64,000 nucleotides of DNA from JBNJGB01 sp051747385 (GCA_051747385.1 JBNJGB010000010.1:132156-196155); one strand, 5' to 3'. Positions 11,268 to 20,221 are shown, numbered from the stretch's first letter. Translations and numbers: made by a program. The notes: a model not told the origin generated them from the sequence alone.

Positions 11268-12242
11268 ATGAAGCAGCCCCCCGTCGACGGCGAGAGTGCC
11301 CGAGAGCTGCGCGAGCTCCTCGAGCGCGACCCGCCCGAGCTTCCGTGCAAGTATCTCTACGACCGGCGCGGGAGCGAGCTGTTCGAGCGGATCACGCGCC
11401 AGCCGGAGTACTACCAGACGCGCACGGAGATCGCCCTCCTGGAGGCCCACGCCGAGGACATCGTCCGGGCCGTGCGGCCGAGGGAGATGGTGGAGCTGGG
11501 CTCGGGCTCCAGCCGGAAGACGCGGCTCCTGCTGGACGCCATGCGGGGCGTGCAGGGCGGGGGCCGCTGCGTGGTGCTGGACATCTCCGAGTCGTTCCTG
11601 CGGGACTCGGCCCGCGACCTCCAGGAGGCCTATCCGGACATGGAGGTGCGGGGCGTGGTGGGCGACTTCCTGCGGGACCTGGATCGCCTGGGTCCCGGCG
11701 GGCGGCGGCTCCTCGTCTTCCTCGCGGGGACCATCGGCAACCTGGATCCGGACGCCTCTCGGGCCTTCCTGCAGCACATCGGCGGGATCATGGCGCCGGA
11801 CGACGCCTTCCTGCTCGGCGTGGACCTGGTGAAGCCCGCGGAGCGCCTGGAGGCCGCCTACAACGACGCGGAGGGGGTCACCGCGGCGTTCAACCTCAAC
11901 ATCCTCTCGGTGGTGAACGACCGCTTCGGGTCGGCGTTCGACCCGGCCGACTTCGAGCACCGGGCCGTCTGGCTCCCGGACGAACGGCGCATCGAGATGC
12001 GCCTGCGGGCGCGACGCCCGGTGAGCGTGGAAGTCCCCGTGGCGGAGATGCGGGTGCGCCTGGACGCCGGCGAGGAGATCCGCACGGAGCTGTCCTGCAA
12101 GTACACGCGCGAGACGCTGGCCGAGCGCCTGGAGGGCTCCGGCCTGCACATCGCGCGGTGGTACACCGATCCCGACGACCTCTTCGGGCTGGCGTTGATC
12201 CGGCCCGAGGGCGCCCCGGACGGCGAGGAGGACGCTGCATGA
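11268..12242 (+). CDS. egtD: L-histidine N(alpha)-methyltransferase EgtD
   Basis: 324 residues. It trimethylates histidine to hercynine using three S-adenosylmethionine, the first step of ergothioneine synthesis. The family N-terminus is present (PCKYLYDRRGSELFERIT, then EYYQTRTE), as are the SAM-binding segment VELGSGSSRKTRLLLDAM and VFLAGTIGNLDP. The C-terminus holds KYTRETLAERLEGSGL. Length matches the family. Its stop overlaps the egtB start (ATGA), so the two are translationally coupled. No egtA, egtC or egtE is in the window, which fits the two-gene EgtB/EgtD arrangement common outside actinobacteria. Confidence 0.95.
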   Translation: MKQPPVDGESARELRELLERDPPELPCKYLYDRRGSELFERITRQPEYYQTRTEIALLEAHAEDIVRAVRPREMVELGSGSSRKTRLLLDAMRGVQGGGRCVVLDISESFLRDSARDLQEAYPDMEVRGVVGDFLRDLDRLGPGGRRLLVFLAGTIGNLDPDASRAFLQHIGGIMAPDDAFLLGVDLVKPAERLEAAYNDAEGVTAAFNLNILSVVNDRFGSAFDPADFEHRAVWLPDERRIEMRLRARRPVSVEVPVAEMRVRLDAGEEIRTELSCKYTRETLAERLEGSGLHIARWYTDPDDLFGLALIRPEGAPDGEEDAA

Positions 12243-13507
12243 CGGACGCGGACGCCATGCGACAGCGGCTGGAGGCGGCCTGGGCGCGCAGCGACGCCCT
12301 GTTCGGCCTGCTGCGAGACGGCGCGCTCCTGGAGCGGCCGATCCCCCTGCGTCACCCGTTCCTGTTCTACCTGGGCCACCTGCCGGCCTTCGCGCGGAAT
12401 CACGTACACAGCGGGGTCCTGGGGCAGCCGGGCTTCCGGCCCGAGTTCGACGACCTGTTCGAGCGCGGGATCGATCCCCTGAGCGCCGACGCGGCGGAGG
12501 CGGCCACCATCCGCTCCTGGCCGCCGGCCCGCGAGGTCCGCGCCTACCGGGATCGGGTCCGCGACGATCTCCGCGAGAGCTTCGGGGCGGTGGCGGCGAA
12601 GGCCGACGACGACGTCCTCGCCGAGGGGTTCCGCGTCCACCACGTGGTGCTGGAGCACGAGCAGATGCACCACGAGACGCTGCTGTACATGCTCCAGGTC
12701 CTCGACCACGGGCAGAAGCAGCGCCCGGAGGGCCTCCCCGCGCCGGAGACCGGCCCGGGCGTGGAGCCCGAGGTGATCCCGATCCCCGCCGGCCGCGCCA
12801 CCCTGGGCGCCGACTTCGCCGACCAGCCCTTCGGCTGGGACAACGAGTTCCCGGCGCACGTGGTCGACGTGGACGCCTTCGCCATCGACTCGGTACCCGT
12901 CACCAACGCGCGCTTCCTGGCGTTCGTCGAGGCCACGGGCCGGGACCTGCCCGACTCCTGGCGACGCCGGGACGGGGACCTCCTCGTACGCTCCATGTTC
13001 GAGGACGTGCCCTTCGACGGCGCCGCGGACTGGCCGGCCCAGGTGACCCACGCCGAGGCGACGGCCTACGCCGACTGGCGCGGCGACCGCCTCCCCACCG
13101 AGGCGGAGCTCCACCGCGCGGCCTACGGCACCCCGGACGGCGACGAGCGCCCCTATCCGTGGGGCGACGCCGCCCCCGAGGCCCGCCACGGCGGCTTCGA
13201 CTTCCACACCTGGGCGCCGCTCCCCGTGGGCAGCCGCCCGGACGGCGCCAGCGCCTGGGGCGTCCACGAGCTGGTGGGCAACGGCTGGGAGTGGACCTCG
13301 ACGCCGTTCCGCCCCCTGCCCGGATTCGAGCCCTGGATCCGGACCTACCCGGGCTACTCCGCGGACTTCTTCGACGACGCCCACTACGTCGTCTTCGGCG
13401 CGGCCTGGCCCACGGACTCCAAGCTGCTCCGCCGCAGCTTCCGCAACTGGTACCAGGGCGAGTATCCCTACCCGTTCACGTCGTTCCGGCTCGCGTACGA
13501 CTCCTAA
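12239..13507 (+). CDS. egtB: Ergothioneine sulfoxide synthase EgtB
   Basis: 422 residues. A non-haem iron enzyme that joins hercynine to a cysteine-containing thiol with O2, giving the sulfoxide precursor of ergothioneine. The N-terminal DinB-like domain has FYLGHLPAF (first iron His) and EHEQMHHETLLYML, the HX3HXE iron motif. The C-terminal FGE-sulfatase domain is clear (PAGRATLGADF, WDNEFPAHVVDVDAF, PVTNARFLAFVE, then VHELVGNGWEWTSTPF and RRSFRNWY). Whether the thiol donor is cysteine or gamma-glutamylcysteine cannot be told by eye. It overlaps egtD by 4 nt and the next gene by 1 nt. Confidence 0.95.
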   Translation: MTDADAMRQRLEAAWARSDALFGLLRDGALLERPIPLRHPFLFYLGHLPAFARNHVHSGVLGQPGFRPEFDDLFERGIDPLSADAAEAATIRSWPPAREVRAYRDRVRDDLRESFGAVAAKADDDVLAEGFRVHHVVLEHEQMHHETLLYMLQVLDHGQKQRPEGLPAPETGPGVEPEVIPIPAGRATLGADFADQPFGWDNEFPAHVVDVDAFAIDSVPVTNARFLAFVEATGRDLPDSWRRRDGDLLVRSMFEDVPFDGAADWPAQVTHAEATAYADWRGDRLPTEAELHRAAYGTPDGDERPYPWGDAAPEARHGGFDFHTWAPLPVGSRPDGASAWGVHELVGNGWEWTSTPFRPLPGFEPWIRTYPGYSADFFDDAHYVVFGAAWPTDSKLLRRSFRNWYQGEYPYPFTSFRLAYDS

Positions 13508-14301
13508 TGCGCATCCTGTCGTGGAACGTGAACGGCCTGCGCGCCTGCGTGCGGAAGGGCTTCCTGGGCTGGCTCGAGGGCTGCGGGGCCGACGTCGTGG
13601 GCCTCCAGGAGACGCGCGCCCTCCCCGAGCAGCTCACGAGGAAGGCCCGCGAGCCGGAGGGCTGGAGCTTCGCCCTCGCCCCGGCCGAGAAGAAGGGCTA
13701 CTCCGGGGTCGGCGTCTACAGCCGGCGTGCCCCCGACGAGATCCGGACCAGCATGGGGACCGACGAGTTCGACGTGGAGGGCCGGCTGCAGCTCCTCCGC
13801 TTCGGGTCCCTCACCGTCGCGAACGCCTACTTCCCGAACGGCTCGGGCCCGTACAGGGATCACTCGCGGGTGCCGTACAAGCTGGGCTTCTACGCGCGCC
13901 TGTTCGACATGCTCGACCCCGCGCTGCGGAACGGCGAGCCCGTCCTCGTGATGGGCGACTTCAACACCGCCCACCGCGACATCGACCTCGCCCGCCCCGG
14001 CTCGAACCGCAACAAGACCAGCGGCTTCCTGGACGTGGAGCGGGAGGAGCTGGACCGGTGGCTGCGCTCGGGCTGGACCGACACCTTCCGGCACGTCCAC
14101 GGCGACGTGGAGGGCGCCTACACCTGGTGGGTGCAGCGCTCGGGCTGCCGCGAGCGCAACGTAGGGTGGCGCATCGACTACGTCCTCGCCTCCGAGGGCG
14201 CCCTCCCCTACCTCCGCGACGCCTTCGTCCTCCCCGACGTCATGGGCTCGGACCACTGCCCCGTCGGCGTCGACCTGGACGACGCGGTGCTCGGCGGCTG
14301 A
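13507..14301 (+). CDS. xth: Exodeoxyribonuclease III / AP endonuclease
   Basis: 264 residues, standard length for the exonuclease III family of base-excision repair enzymes. Signature motifs run in order: LSWNVNGLRA, VVGLQETRA (metal-binding Glu), NAYFPNG, LVMGDFNTAHRDIDLARP (catalytic Asp/Asn), RIDYVLAS and GSDHCPVGVD (catalytic Asp-His). It starts inside the egtB stop (TAATG), so it is in the egt operon. Grouping DNA repair with a thiol antioxidant pathway suggests a shared oxidative-stress role (inference). Confidence 0.94.
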   Translation: MRILSWNVNGLRACVRKGFLGWLEGCGADVVGLQETRALPEQLTRKAREPEGWSFALAPAEKKGYSGVGVYSRRAPDEIRTSMGTDEFDVEGRLQLLRFGSLTVANAYFPNGSGPYRDHSRVPYKLGFYARLFDMLDPALRNGEPVLVMGDFNTAHRDIDLARPGSNRNKTSGFLDVEREELDRWLRSGWTDTFRHVHGDVEGAYTWWVQRSGCRERNVGWRIDYVLASEGALPYLRDAFVLPDVMGSDHCPVGVDLDDAVLGG

Positions 14302-14493
14302 CTCCTCGCCGCCCACTCGCGCGTGGCGAACGGGGCACCAGGCGCCCCCTCCCGTGAATCGTCCGCGCTGTTCCCAAGCGGTCGCCCGGCGGCTTCCGAG
14401 AAGTGAAATATGAAAGTGCCTGACACCTCGCTTCCCGAGAAGTGAAATGTGAAAGTGCCTGACACCTCGCTTCCACCGGAGAGGAGAAACCCC
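14302..14493. other. Intergenic region with tandem 38/39-bp repeat
   Basis: No gene is seen apart from the repeat. A weak GGGGC-ACCAG-GCGCCCC inverted repeat just after xth might terminate transcription. Confidence 0.5.
14393..14469 (+). repeat. Two tandem copies of a 38/39-bp unit
   Basis: Units at 14393-14430 and 14431-14469 read CTTCC(C)GAGAAGTGAAAT, then A/G-TGAAAGTGCCTGACACCTCG. Only one substitution and one indel separate them, and a third partial start (CTTCC) follows. The GTGCCTGACACC core resembles the GGTGTCAGGCAC element scattered in many bacterial genomes (recollection, not searched). The repeat ends about 12 nt before the downstream ribosome binding site, so it lies in the leader. 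Confidence 0.85.
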
Positions 14494-15072
14494 ATGGTTC
14501 GCTACGCGATGCTCGTCATGCTCTGCCTGACCCTTTCCCTGACCGCCTGCAAGAAGGAGGAGGAGGCCGCCGAGGGCGCCGAGCGCACCGAGGAGAAGGC
14601 CCCCGCCGCCGGCGAGGAGCAGGCCGAGGCCGAAAAGCCCAAGGCCGAGGAGCCCAAGGCCGAGGAACCCAAGGCCGAGGAGGAGGCCGGAGGCGCGCTC
14701 GAGCTGGGCAAGCTCGGGCTGAAGGCCGAGGGGCCGAGCGACGCCAAGGTCGGCGACGCCGTCGTCGGCGAGGGCGTCATGGTCCAGGCGCCGGGCCTCG
14801 TGGTCACGGTCGCCGGGGCCACCGACTCGAACCCGGAGACCCTCGAGGCCGCCGAGAAGGACGCCGAGATGTACTCCCCGGAGAACGTGAAGGCCGAGGA
14901 GCTCGAGGACGGCTACACGCTGACCTACGAGAACGAGGGCTCCATGGGGAAGAACTACTTCGTCAACGTCCGCCGCACCATCGGCGACAAGACCTTCTGG
15001 TGCTCGACCACGGCCTCGGAGGAGAAGCAGCAGGCCAACGCCCTGGACTTCTGCAAGAGCCTCCACCAGTAG
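14494..15072 (+). CDS. Lipoprotein with KAEEP repeats
   Basis: 192 residues; the ATG follows GGAGAGGAG. The signal ends in LTAC (Cys19), a lipobox. Residues 20-65 are highly charged, with three tandem PKAEE units (around 47-62), probably a flexible spacer from the membrane. The C-terminal ~110 residues form a compact domain (KVGDAVVGEGVMVQAPGLVV, then TDSNPETLEAAEKDAEMY and DGYTLTYENEG). They contain two cysteines near the end (FWCSTTASEE and LDFCKSL), possibly a disulfide. I do not recognise the family. Confidence 0.75.
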   Translation: MVRYAMLVMLCLTLSLTACKKEEEAAEGAERTEEKAPAAGEEQAEAEKPKAEEPKAEEPKAEEEAGGALELGKLGLKAEGPSDAKVGDAVVGEGVMVQAPGLVVTVAGATDSNPETLEAAEKDAEMYSPENVKAEELEDGYTLTYENEGSMGKNYFVNVRRTIGDKTFWCSTTASEEKQQANALDFCKSLHQ

Positions 15073-15093
15073 GGTTCCCTCGAGCCTGAGCCA

Positions 15094-15126
15094 GGCGGGG
15101 AGTGCTACGCGAAGGCGCTCCCCGCC
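15094..15126. terminator. Hairpin between convergent lipoprotein and malQ
   Basis: A perfect 9-bp stem GGCGGGGAG / CTCCCCGCC with a 15-nt loop starts 22 nt after the lipoprotein stop. It has no T-run. Confidence 0.6.
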
Positions 15127-15190
15127 CGGCCCCCTCCGGAATAGGCACTTCAGGTCCCCGTAGCCGTAACGCACGTGCTCCCGGGCTGCC

Positions 15191-15288
15191 ATGGCCTGCG
15201 CCTGCGGCCTGGACACCGAGTGCTGCCTGTCCGGCTGGGACGCCATCTGCGCCCAGCTCGCCGACCAGGACTGCCAGGCGTGTCCCTG
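15191..15288 (+). pseudogene. Fragment of a Cys-rich extracellular protein (CCxxxWDxxC type)
   Basis: An open stretch reads ACGLDTECCLSGWDAICAQL and continues ADQDCQACPC, a cysteine pattern found in repeat modules of myxobacterial and planctomycete secreted proteins. There is no signal peptide or ribosome binding site and no stop before the frame runs into the antisense of malQ. I interpret it as a remnant of a lost gene, not an expressed protein. Confidence 0.45.
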
Positions 15289-15289
15289 T

Positions 15290-16786
15290 TCAGTCCCGGC
15301 CGTACAGCTCCACCAGCTCTCGGAGCGCGGCGGCGACGTCCTCGTTGAAGGCCTCGGCGCGGACCCGCCACAGCCAGTTGCCGTCCGCGCGGCCCGGGAC
15401 GTTCATGCGCGCGTCCGAGCCCAGGCCCAGCACGTCCTGGAGCGGCACGATCGCCGTGTGCGCCACGGAGGCGAGCGCCGTACGCACCAGGGTCCAGGCG
15501 ATCCCGCTGCCGTCCGTGGCCAGGTAGCGGCGGACGTGGTCCCGGACGTGTCGGGGCGACGTCTCCCACCAGCCCACGGTGGTGTCGTTGTCGTGGGTCC
15601 CGCTGTAGACGATGGCGTGCTCGGGGTGGTTGTGGGGGAGGTAGAGGTTGTCCGCCTCTCCACCGAAGGCGAACTGGAGGATCTTCATCCCGGGCAGGCC
15701 GACCGCGTCCCGAAGCTCGTGCACGTCCGGGCTCAGCATCCCCAGGTCCTCGGCGATGACGGGCACGTCGCCCAGGGCCTCCTCGATCGCGTCGAAGAAG
15801 GCCTCGCCCGGCCCCTCCCTCCAGCGCCCCCCGCGCGCGTCCGGCGCGTTCGGCGGGACCTCCCAGTACGTGGAGAAGGCCCGGAAGTGGTCGATGCGCA
15901 CCAGGTCCACCTGCTCCAGGATGCGCTTCAGGCGGCCGATCCACCACGCGTAGCCGTCGGCGGCCATGCGCTCCCAGTCGTACAGGGGGTTGCCCCAGAG
16001 CTGGCCGGTCTCGCTGAAGTAGTCCGGGGGGACGCCGGCCACCGCCTCGGGGTTCCCGTCGTCGTCGATGCGGAACTGCTCCCGATCGGCCCAGACGTCG
16101 ACGCTGTCCAGGTTCACGTAGATGGGGATGTCGCCGATGATGGTGACGCCCCGCTCGGCGGCGTGGTCGCGGAGGGCGTGCCACTGCCGGTCGAAGAGGA
16201 ACTGGAGCGCCACCTGGTGGGCCACCTCGTCGCCGTACTCCGCCTCGAAGGCAGCGATGGCGTCGGCGTCGTGGTGCCGCAGGCCGGCGGGCCACTCCCA
16301 CCACGGGGCGTCGCCCTGGCGCTCGTGGATGGCGGCGAAGCGGGCCATCTCCTCGACCCACGGCTCCCGGGCGCGCCAGTCCTCCAGCGCCGAGCGGAGG
16401 GCGCGGTCCTCGTACAGCCGGTGGCTGGCCTTCCAGAGCGCCGGTCCCTTGAACGCCGCCAGGGAGGCGGGGTCCACCGCGTCCGGCGGGAACCCGGGCG
16501 CCTCGAGGTCGGACGGGTCCAGCAGACCCAGGGAGCGCAGGTCATCGAGGTCGAGCAGCCAGGGGTTGCCCGCCAGGGACGCCGGGCTCGAGTACGGGGA
16601 GAAGCCCGCGCCCGGCGGCACCAGGGGCAGGATCTGCCACCTCGAAATACCCGCCGAGGCGAGCCAGTCCACGAAGCGGCGCGCCTCGGCGCCCAGGTCG
16701 CCGATCCCGTGCGGCCCGGGGAGCGAGGTGGGGTGCAGCACGATCCCGGCGGATCGCGGGAAGAGATGGAGGTTGCCGTCGTCCAT
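15290..16786 (-). CDS. malQ: 4-alpha-glucanotransferase (amylomaltase, GH77)
   Basis: 498 residues, normal for bacterial MalQ without an N-terminal extension. It transfers maltodextrin segments between acceptors in glycogen/maltodextrin metabolism in the cytoplasm. Family landmarks: RSAGIVLHPTSLPGPHGIGD at the N-terminus, ILPLVPPGAGFSPYSSPAS, DIPIYVNLDSVDVW, the nucleophile Asp in VRIDHFRAF, the acid/base Glu in PVIAEDLGML and the third carboxylate in YSGTHDNDTTVGWW. The ATG begins MDDGNLHL. It may process products of the GH57 lipoprotein at the right end of the window (inference). Confidence 0.96.
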   Translation of the reverse strand: MDDGNLHLFPRSAGIVLHPTSLPGPHGIGDLGAEARRFVDWLASAGISRWQILPLVPPGAGFSPYSSPASLAGNPWLLDLDDLRSLGLLDPSDLEAPGFPPDAVDPASLAAFKGPALWKASHRLYEDRALRSALEDWRAREPWVEEMARFAAIHERQGDAPWWEWPAGLRHHDADAIAAFEAEYGDEVAHQVALQFLFDRQWHALRDHAAERGVTIIGDIPIYVNLDSVDVWADREQFRIDDDGNPEAVAGVPPDYFSETGQLWGNPLYDWERMAADGYAWWIGRLKRILEQVDLVRIDHFRAFSTYWEVPPNAPDARGGRWREGPGEAFFDAIEEALGDVPVIAEDLGMLSPDVHELRDAVGLPGMKILQFAFGGEADNLYLPHNHPEHAIVYSGTHDNDTTVGWWETSPRHVRDHVRRYLATDGSGIAWTLVRTALASVAHTAIVPLQDVLGLGSDARMNVPGRADGNWLWRVRAEAFNEDVAAALRELVELYGRD

Positions 16787-16858
16787 TGGAAAAAGCCCTC
16801 AAGCCCTGGCGGGGGCCGTCCGATTGCAGGGACATATCCTCATCGGGGAGGTCCGCCC

Positions 16859-19000
16859 ATGACCCATCTTGCGTTCCGGCTCGCCGTCTCGTCGAGCATC
16901 GTCACGACCCTGCTCCTCTCCCACGCCCACGCCGCAGCCGCGTCCCCCCGCGTGCAGGCGATCGATCCCGGAGACGTGCGGGACGTGGAGGCGAGCCACG
17001 CAGGCTCCGAGGGCGCGGCCTCCCAGGTGACCGACGGATACCTGTACACGGCATGGCACGCGGGTCCCGGACGCGCCGTGGGCGAGAGCGTGACGCTCCG
17101 ATTCGGGGCCACCCGCTACGTCACCCGGCTGGACGTGCTCCCGGGACACGGCCGCAACAACATCAGCTTCCAGCGGCACGCCCGGCCCGCCGAGGTCACG
17201 GTGAAGTGGGACGGCGGCAGCCAGCGCTTCACGCTGGAGGATCGACGAAAGACCCAGCGGCTGGAGCTGTCGGGGCTGGCGCGGACCCGCTCGCTCACCG
17301 TCACGGTCGAGGCGATCCACGGCCGCGCCGCCGCCGGGGTCGCGCTGTCCGAGATCGTCGCCTTCGAGCCCCAGGACGTCCTGGGCGTCCACCCGGATCT
17401 GCGCGAGCGCATCCGCGACGAGGTGGCGGCCCTGGGTCGTCCCGCGGACGCTGAGGAGGCCATGCGGCGCATCGTCTCCTACGGCCGCCCGGCCATCCCC
17501 TGGCTGCGCGATCGCCTCGCCCAGGACGACCCCGGCCCCGGCGGCCCGATGGCCCTGCGGACCGTCTACGCCATGGACCGCGCGGTGGCGCGTGACGTCG
17601 CCCGGGACATGCTCCTCGAGGGCACGCCCCAGCGGGTGGTCGCCGCCCTGAAGGTCGTGGCCGAGGAGGACGCCGCCACCCAGGCCGACGCGCTCTTCCA
17701 CGTGGCGAAGCGCTACGAGCAGCGGATCCCCGAGCTGGCCGCCGCCGCCCTGGACGCCCTGGCCACCGCCGGGGACGAGCGCGCCCTCCCCCTCCTGGAC
17801 CGGGCGCTGGCCTCCGGCGATCCCAAGCGCGTCTCCGTGGCCGTCGTCGGCCTCCCCCACTTCGGAGACGCGGGCCGCGCCGTGCTGGGCCGCCACCTGG
17901 AGGACGGCGACGAGCCCGTGCGCCTGTCCGCCCTCGCCAGCCTCGGCTCCTTCGGCGGCGATCCGGAGGCCATCGCGCTGGCCGGACGCTACGCCGAGCA
18001 CCCGTCCGCGCGGACCCGCATGGCCGCCGTGAAGGCCCTCGGCCGCCTGGAGGGCCCCCACGCCCGCGCCGAGCTGGGCCGCCTCCTGGACGGCGACGAC
18101 GACGCCGTGCGCCGCGCCGCCCTCCCCGCCCTGGTCCGCCACGGCGAGGCCGCCATGCCGCTGCTCCGTCCCGTCCTCGCAGAGGCCGGCGAGGACATGC
18201 GGGCGCGGGCCTTCGACGAGCTCGGGAACATCCGCACCGACAGCGTGCGCGAGATCCTGGTGGAGGAGGTGGTCGCCGAGATCCACCCGGCCTGGCACCG
18301 GCACGCCGTGCGCGCCCTGGCCGGCCAGGGACGCGCCGGCGTCGATCGAATGCTCGGCTGGGTGGACGACAATCCGTCCCTCGCCCGGCGCGCGGCGCCC
18401 TTCCTGGAGCGGGTCGCCGACACCGCCGCCCCGGCCGCCGCCGAGATGCTGGCCGCCATGGGCCCGGATCGGCGCCTGGACGAGGCCCGCGGCGTACTGC
18501 TCGAGACCATCCGCCACGCCGGCTACGCCGCGGCGGCCCCGGAGGTCGCCGCGTTGTACCGGGACATGGCCACCTCGGATCGCGTGCGCCGGCAGGCCAT
18601 GGAGACCCTGGGACACCTGGACACACCGGAGTCCCGCGACCTGGTCATCGAGGAGATGCAGAGCCCCAACGTCCAGCTCGCCGCCCTGGCCCGGCAGGCC
18701 GCCGGGCGGCTCGGTGACGAGCGCGCCATCGCGCCGCTCATGGAGATGCTGGAGTCCCGCGAGGTCCGCGACTGGCCAGCCGACGCCGTCCAGGCCCTGG
18801 GCGCCCTGCGCGCCGAGGAGGCCCTCCCCCTGTTCCGGCGCCAGGTCCCGAACGCCGCGCGCGGCGTCAAGCTCGCCATCCTGCGAGCCTGCGAGCGCAT
18901 CGGCGGCCGCACCGCCATCCGCATCCTCGTGGACGCGAGCGTGAGCAAGGACGTCGTCGTCTCCCGCACGGCCCAGAACCTCCTCGGGGACCGCCGGTAG
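16859..19000 (+). CDS. Secreted HEAT-repeat protein with NADase-type glycan-binding (discoidin-like) domain
   Basis: 713 residues; signal peptide about 1-27 (HAHAAAAS). Residues about 38-165 match the discoidin-like NADase-type glycan-binding pattern: ASQVTDGYLYTAWHAG, GESVTLRFG, VTRLDVLPGHGRN and VALSEIVAFE. Residues 185-710 are a solenoid of HEAT-like helical repeats (DERALPLLDRALASGDPKRV, ARTRMAAVKALGRLEGPHAR, DERAIAPLMEMLESREVRDW). No catalytic motif is seen. A surface protein pairing a carbohydrate-binding head with a protein-binding solenoid is the likely design. It is divergent from malQ across 72 bp. Confidence 0.8.
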   Translation: MTHLAFRLAVSSSIVTTLLLSHAHAAAASPRVQAIDPGDVRDVEASHAGSEGAASQVTDGYLYTAWHAGPGRAVGESVTLRFGATRYVTRLDVLPGHGRNNISFQRHARPAEVTVKWDGGSQRFTLEDRRKTQRLELSGLARTRSLTVTVEAIHGRAAAGVALSEIVAFEPQDVLGVHPDLRERIRDEVAALGRPADAEEAMRRIVSYGRPAIPWLRDRLAQDDPGPGGPMALRTVYAMDRAVARDVARDMLLEGTPQRVVAALKVVAEEDAATQADALFHVAKRYEQRIPELAAAALDALATAGDERALPLLDRALASGDPKRVSVAVVGLPHFGDAGRAVLGRHLEDGDEPVRLSALASLGSFGGDPEAIALAGRYAEHPSARTRMAAVKALGRLEGPHARAELGRLLDGDDDAVRRAALPALVRHGEAAMPLLRPVLAEAGEDMRARAFDELGNIRTDSVREILVEEVVAEIHPAWHRHAVRALAGQGRAGVDRMLGWVDDNPSLARRAAPFLERVADTAAPAAAEMLAAMGPDRRLDEARGVLLETIRHAGYAAAAPEVAALYRDMATSDRVRRQAMETLGHLDTPESRDLVIEEMQSPNVQLAALARQAAGRLGDERAIAPLMEMLESREVRDWPADAVQALGALRAEEALPLFRRQVPNAARGVKLAILRACERIGGRTAIRILVDASVSKDVVVSRTAQNLLGDRR

Positions 19001-19054
19001 TCCGGAGCGCGGTGCGCTTGGCACCCGCCCGGTCTGCGGGGTAGAAACGGGGCC

Positions 19055-20221
19055 ATGCCATCGTTCCCCGACGTCTCGTCGACCACCGAGAGCCTCGTCG
19101 CCAACGTGTACACGCCCCTGTCCGGGCGGATCGCGAGGCACGAGGGCCCCATGTACCGCCTGCAGATCGGCGACACCTGGCTGGACCCGCTCCCGGCGGC
19201 CCGGGCCGAGGCCATCCGGAGCGCGGACCACCCCGGGCTGCACCGCTACGCGCCGGTCCAGGGCGAGCCCGCGCTGCTGGACGCCGTCGTGGAGCGCCTG
19301 GCCGAGCGGACCGGCATCACGGTCCCGCGCGAGGCCGTGCAGGTGACCCAGGGGGCCACGTCGGGGCTGGCCGTGCTGTGCCAGGCCGTCCTCGACCCGG
19401 GCGACGAGGTGCTGCTGCCGTCGCCGTACTGGCCGCTCATCCGGGGCATCATCGCGGGCCGGGGCGGAGAGCCGGTCGAGATCCCCACGTGGACCCGCCT
19501 GGACGACCCGGACTTCGACCTGGAGGCCGCCCTGGAGGCGGCCGTGACGCCCCGCACGGCGGCGGTCTACGTCAACTCGCCCCACAACCCGACCGGGCGG
19601 GTGCTCGACGAGGCGCAGACGGCCGCGATCGCACGCGTGGCCGAGAGGCACGGCCTGTGGATCCTCTCCGACGAGGTCTACGAGGACCTCTGGTACGGCG
19701 ACGAGGCGCCGAGGCCCTTCTGGGCGCACCCGGACGTGCGGGGCCGCTGCCTGGCGGCCCACAGCCTGTCCAAGGCCTACGGGCTGGCCGGCGCGCGGAT
19801 CGGCTGGGTGCACGGCCCGGCCGACGCCATGCGGGTCGTCCAGAGCGTCCACACCTTCCAGGCCTACTGCGCCGCCCGTCCCATGCAGCTCGCCGGGGTG
19901 CAGGCCCTCCGCGGCGGCGACGCGTGGCTGGCCCGGGCGCGCGGCGCCTATCGGGACGCCGGCAGAAAGGCGGCCGAGGTCGTCGGACAGCCCGCGCCCG
20001 AGGGCGGCACGTTCCTGTTCTTCGACGCCTCGCCCTGGCTGGAGGAGGGAGCGGATGCGACGCCCTTCCTCGCGCGTTGCATCGACGAGGGCCTCGTGCT
20101 CACCCACGGCCGCGCAAGCGGTCGCGCCTACGGCTCCTGGGTGAGGTTGTGCTACACGGCCGTCCCCCCCGACGACCTGGACGCGGCCCTGGAGGGCCTC
20201 CGGCGGGTCGTCGGCACCTGA
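19055..20221 (+). CDS. PLP-dependent aminotransferase, class I/II (fold type I)
   Basis: 388 residues. Key elements: VTQGATSGLAVLCQAVLDPG (phosphate-binding region), YVNSPHNPTG (conserved Asn), LSDEVYEDLWY (Asp and Tyr for the pyridine ring), SLSKAYGLAGARIGW (PLP-binding Lys) and the substrate Arg in WVRLCYTA. The sequence is closest in style to aspartate/aromatic-type aminotransferases, but the substrate cannot be read from it. It starts 54 nt after the HEAT gene and 21 nt before the next gene on the same strand, so the three may be cotranscribed. Confidence 0.88.
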   Translation: MPSFPDVSSTTESLVANVYTPLSGRIARHEGPMYRLQIGDTWLDPLPAARAEAIRSADHPGLHRYAPVQGEPALLDAVVERLAERTGITVPREAVQVTQGATSGLAVLCQAVLDPGDEVLLPSPYWPLIRGIIAGRGGEPVEIPTWTRLDDPDFDLEAALEAAVTPRTAAVYVNSPHNPTGRVLDEAQTAAIARVAERHGLWILSDEVYEDLWYGDEAPRPFWAHPDVRGRCLAAHSLSKAYGLAGARIGWVHGPADAMRVVQSVHTFQAYCAARPMQLAGVQALRGGDAWLARARGAYRDAGRKAAEVVGQPAPEGGTFLFFDASPWLEEGADATPFLARCIDEGLVLTHGRASGRAYGSWVRLCYTAVPPDDLDAALEGLRRVVGT

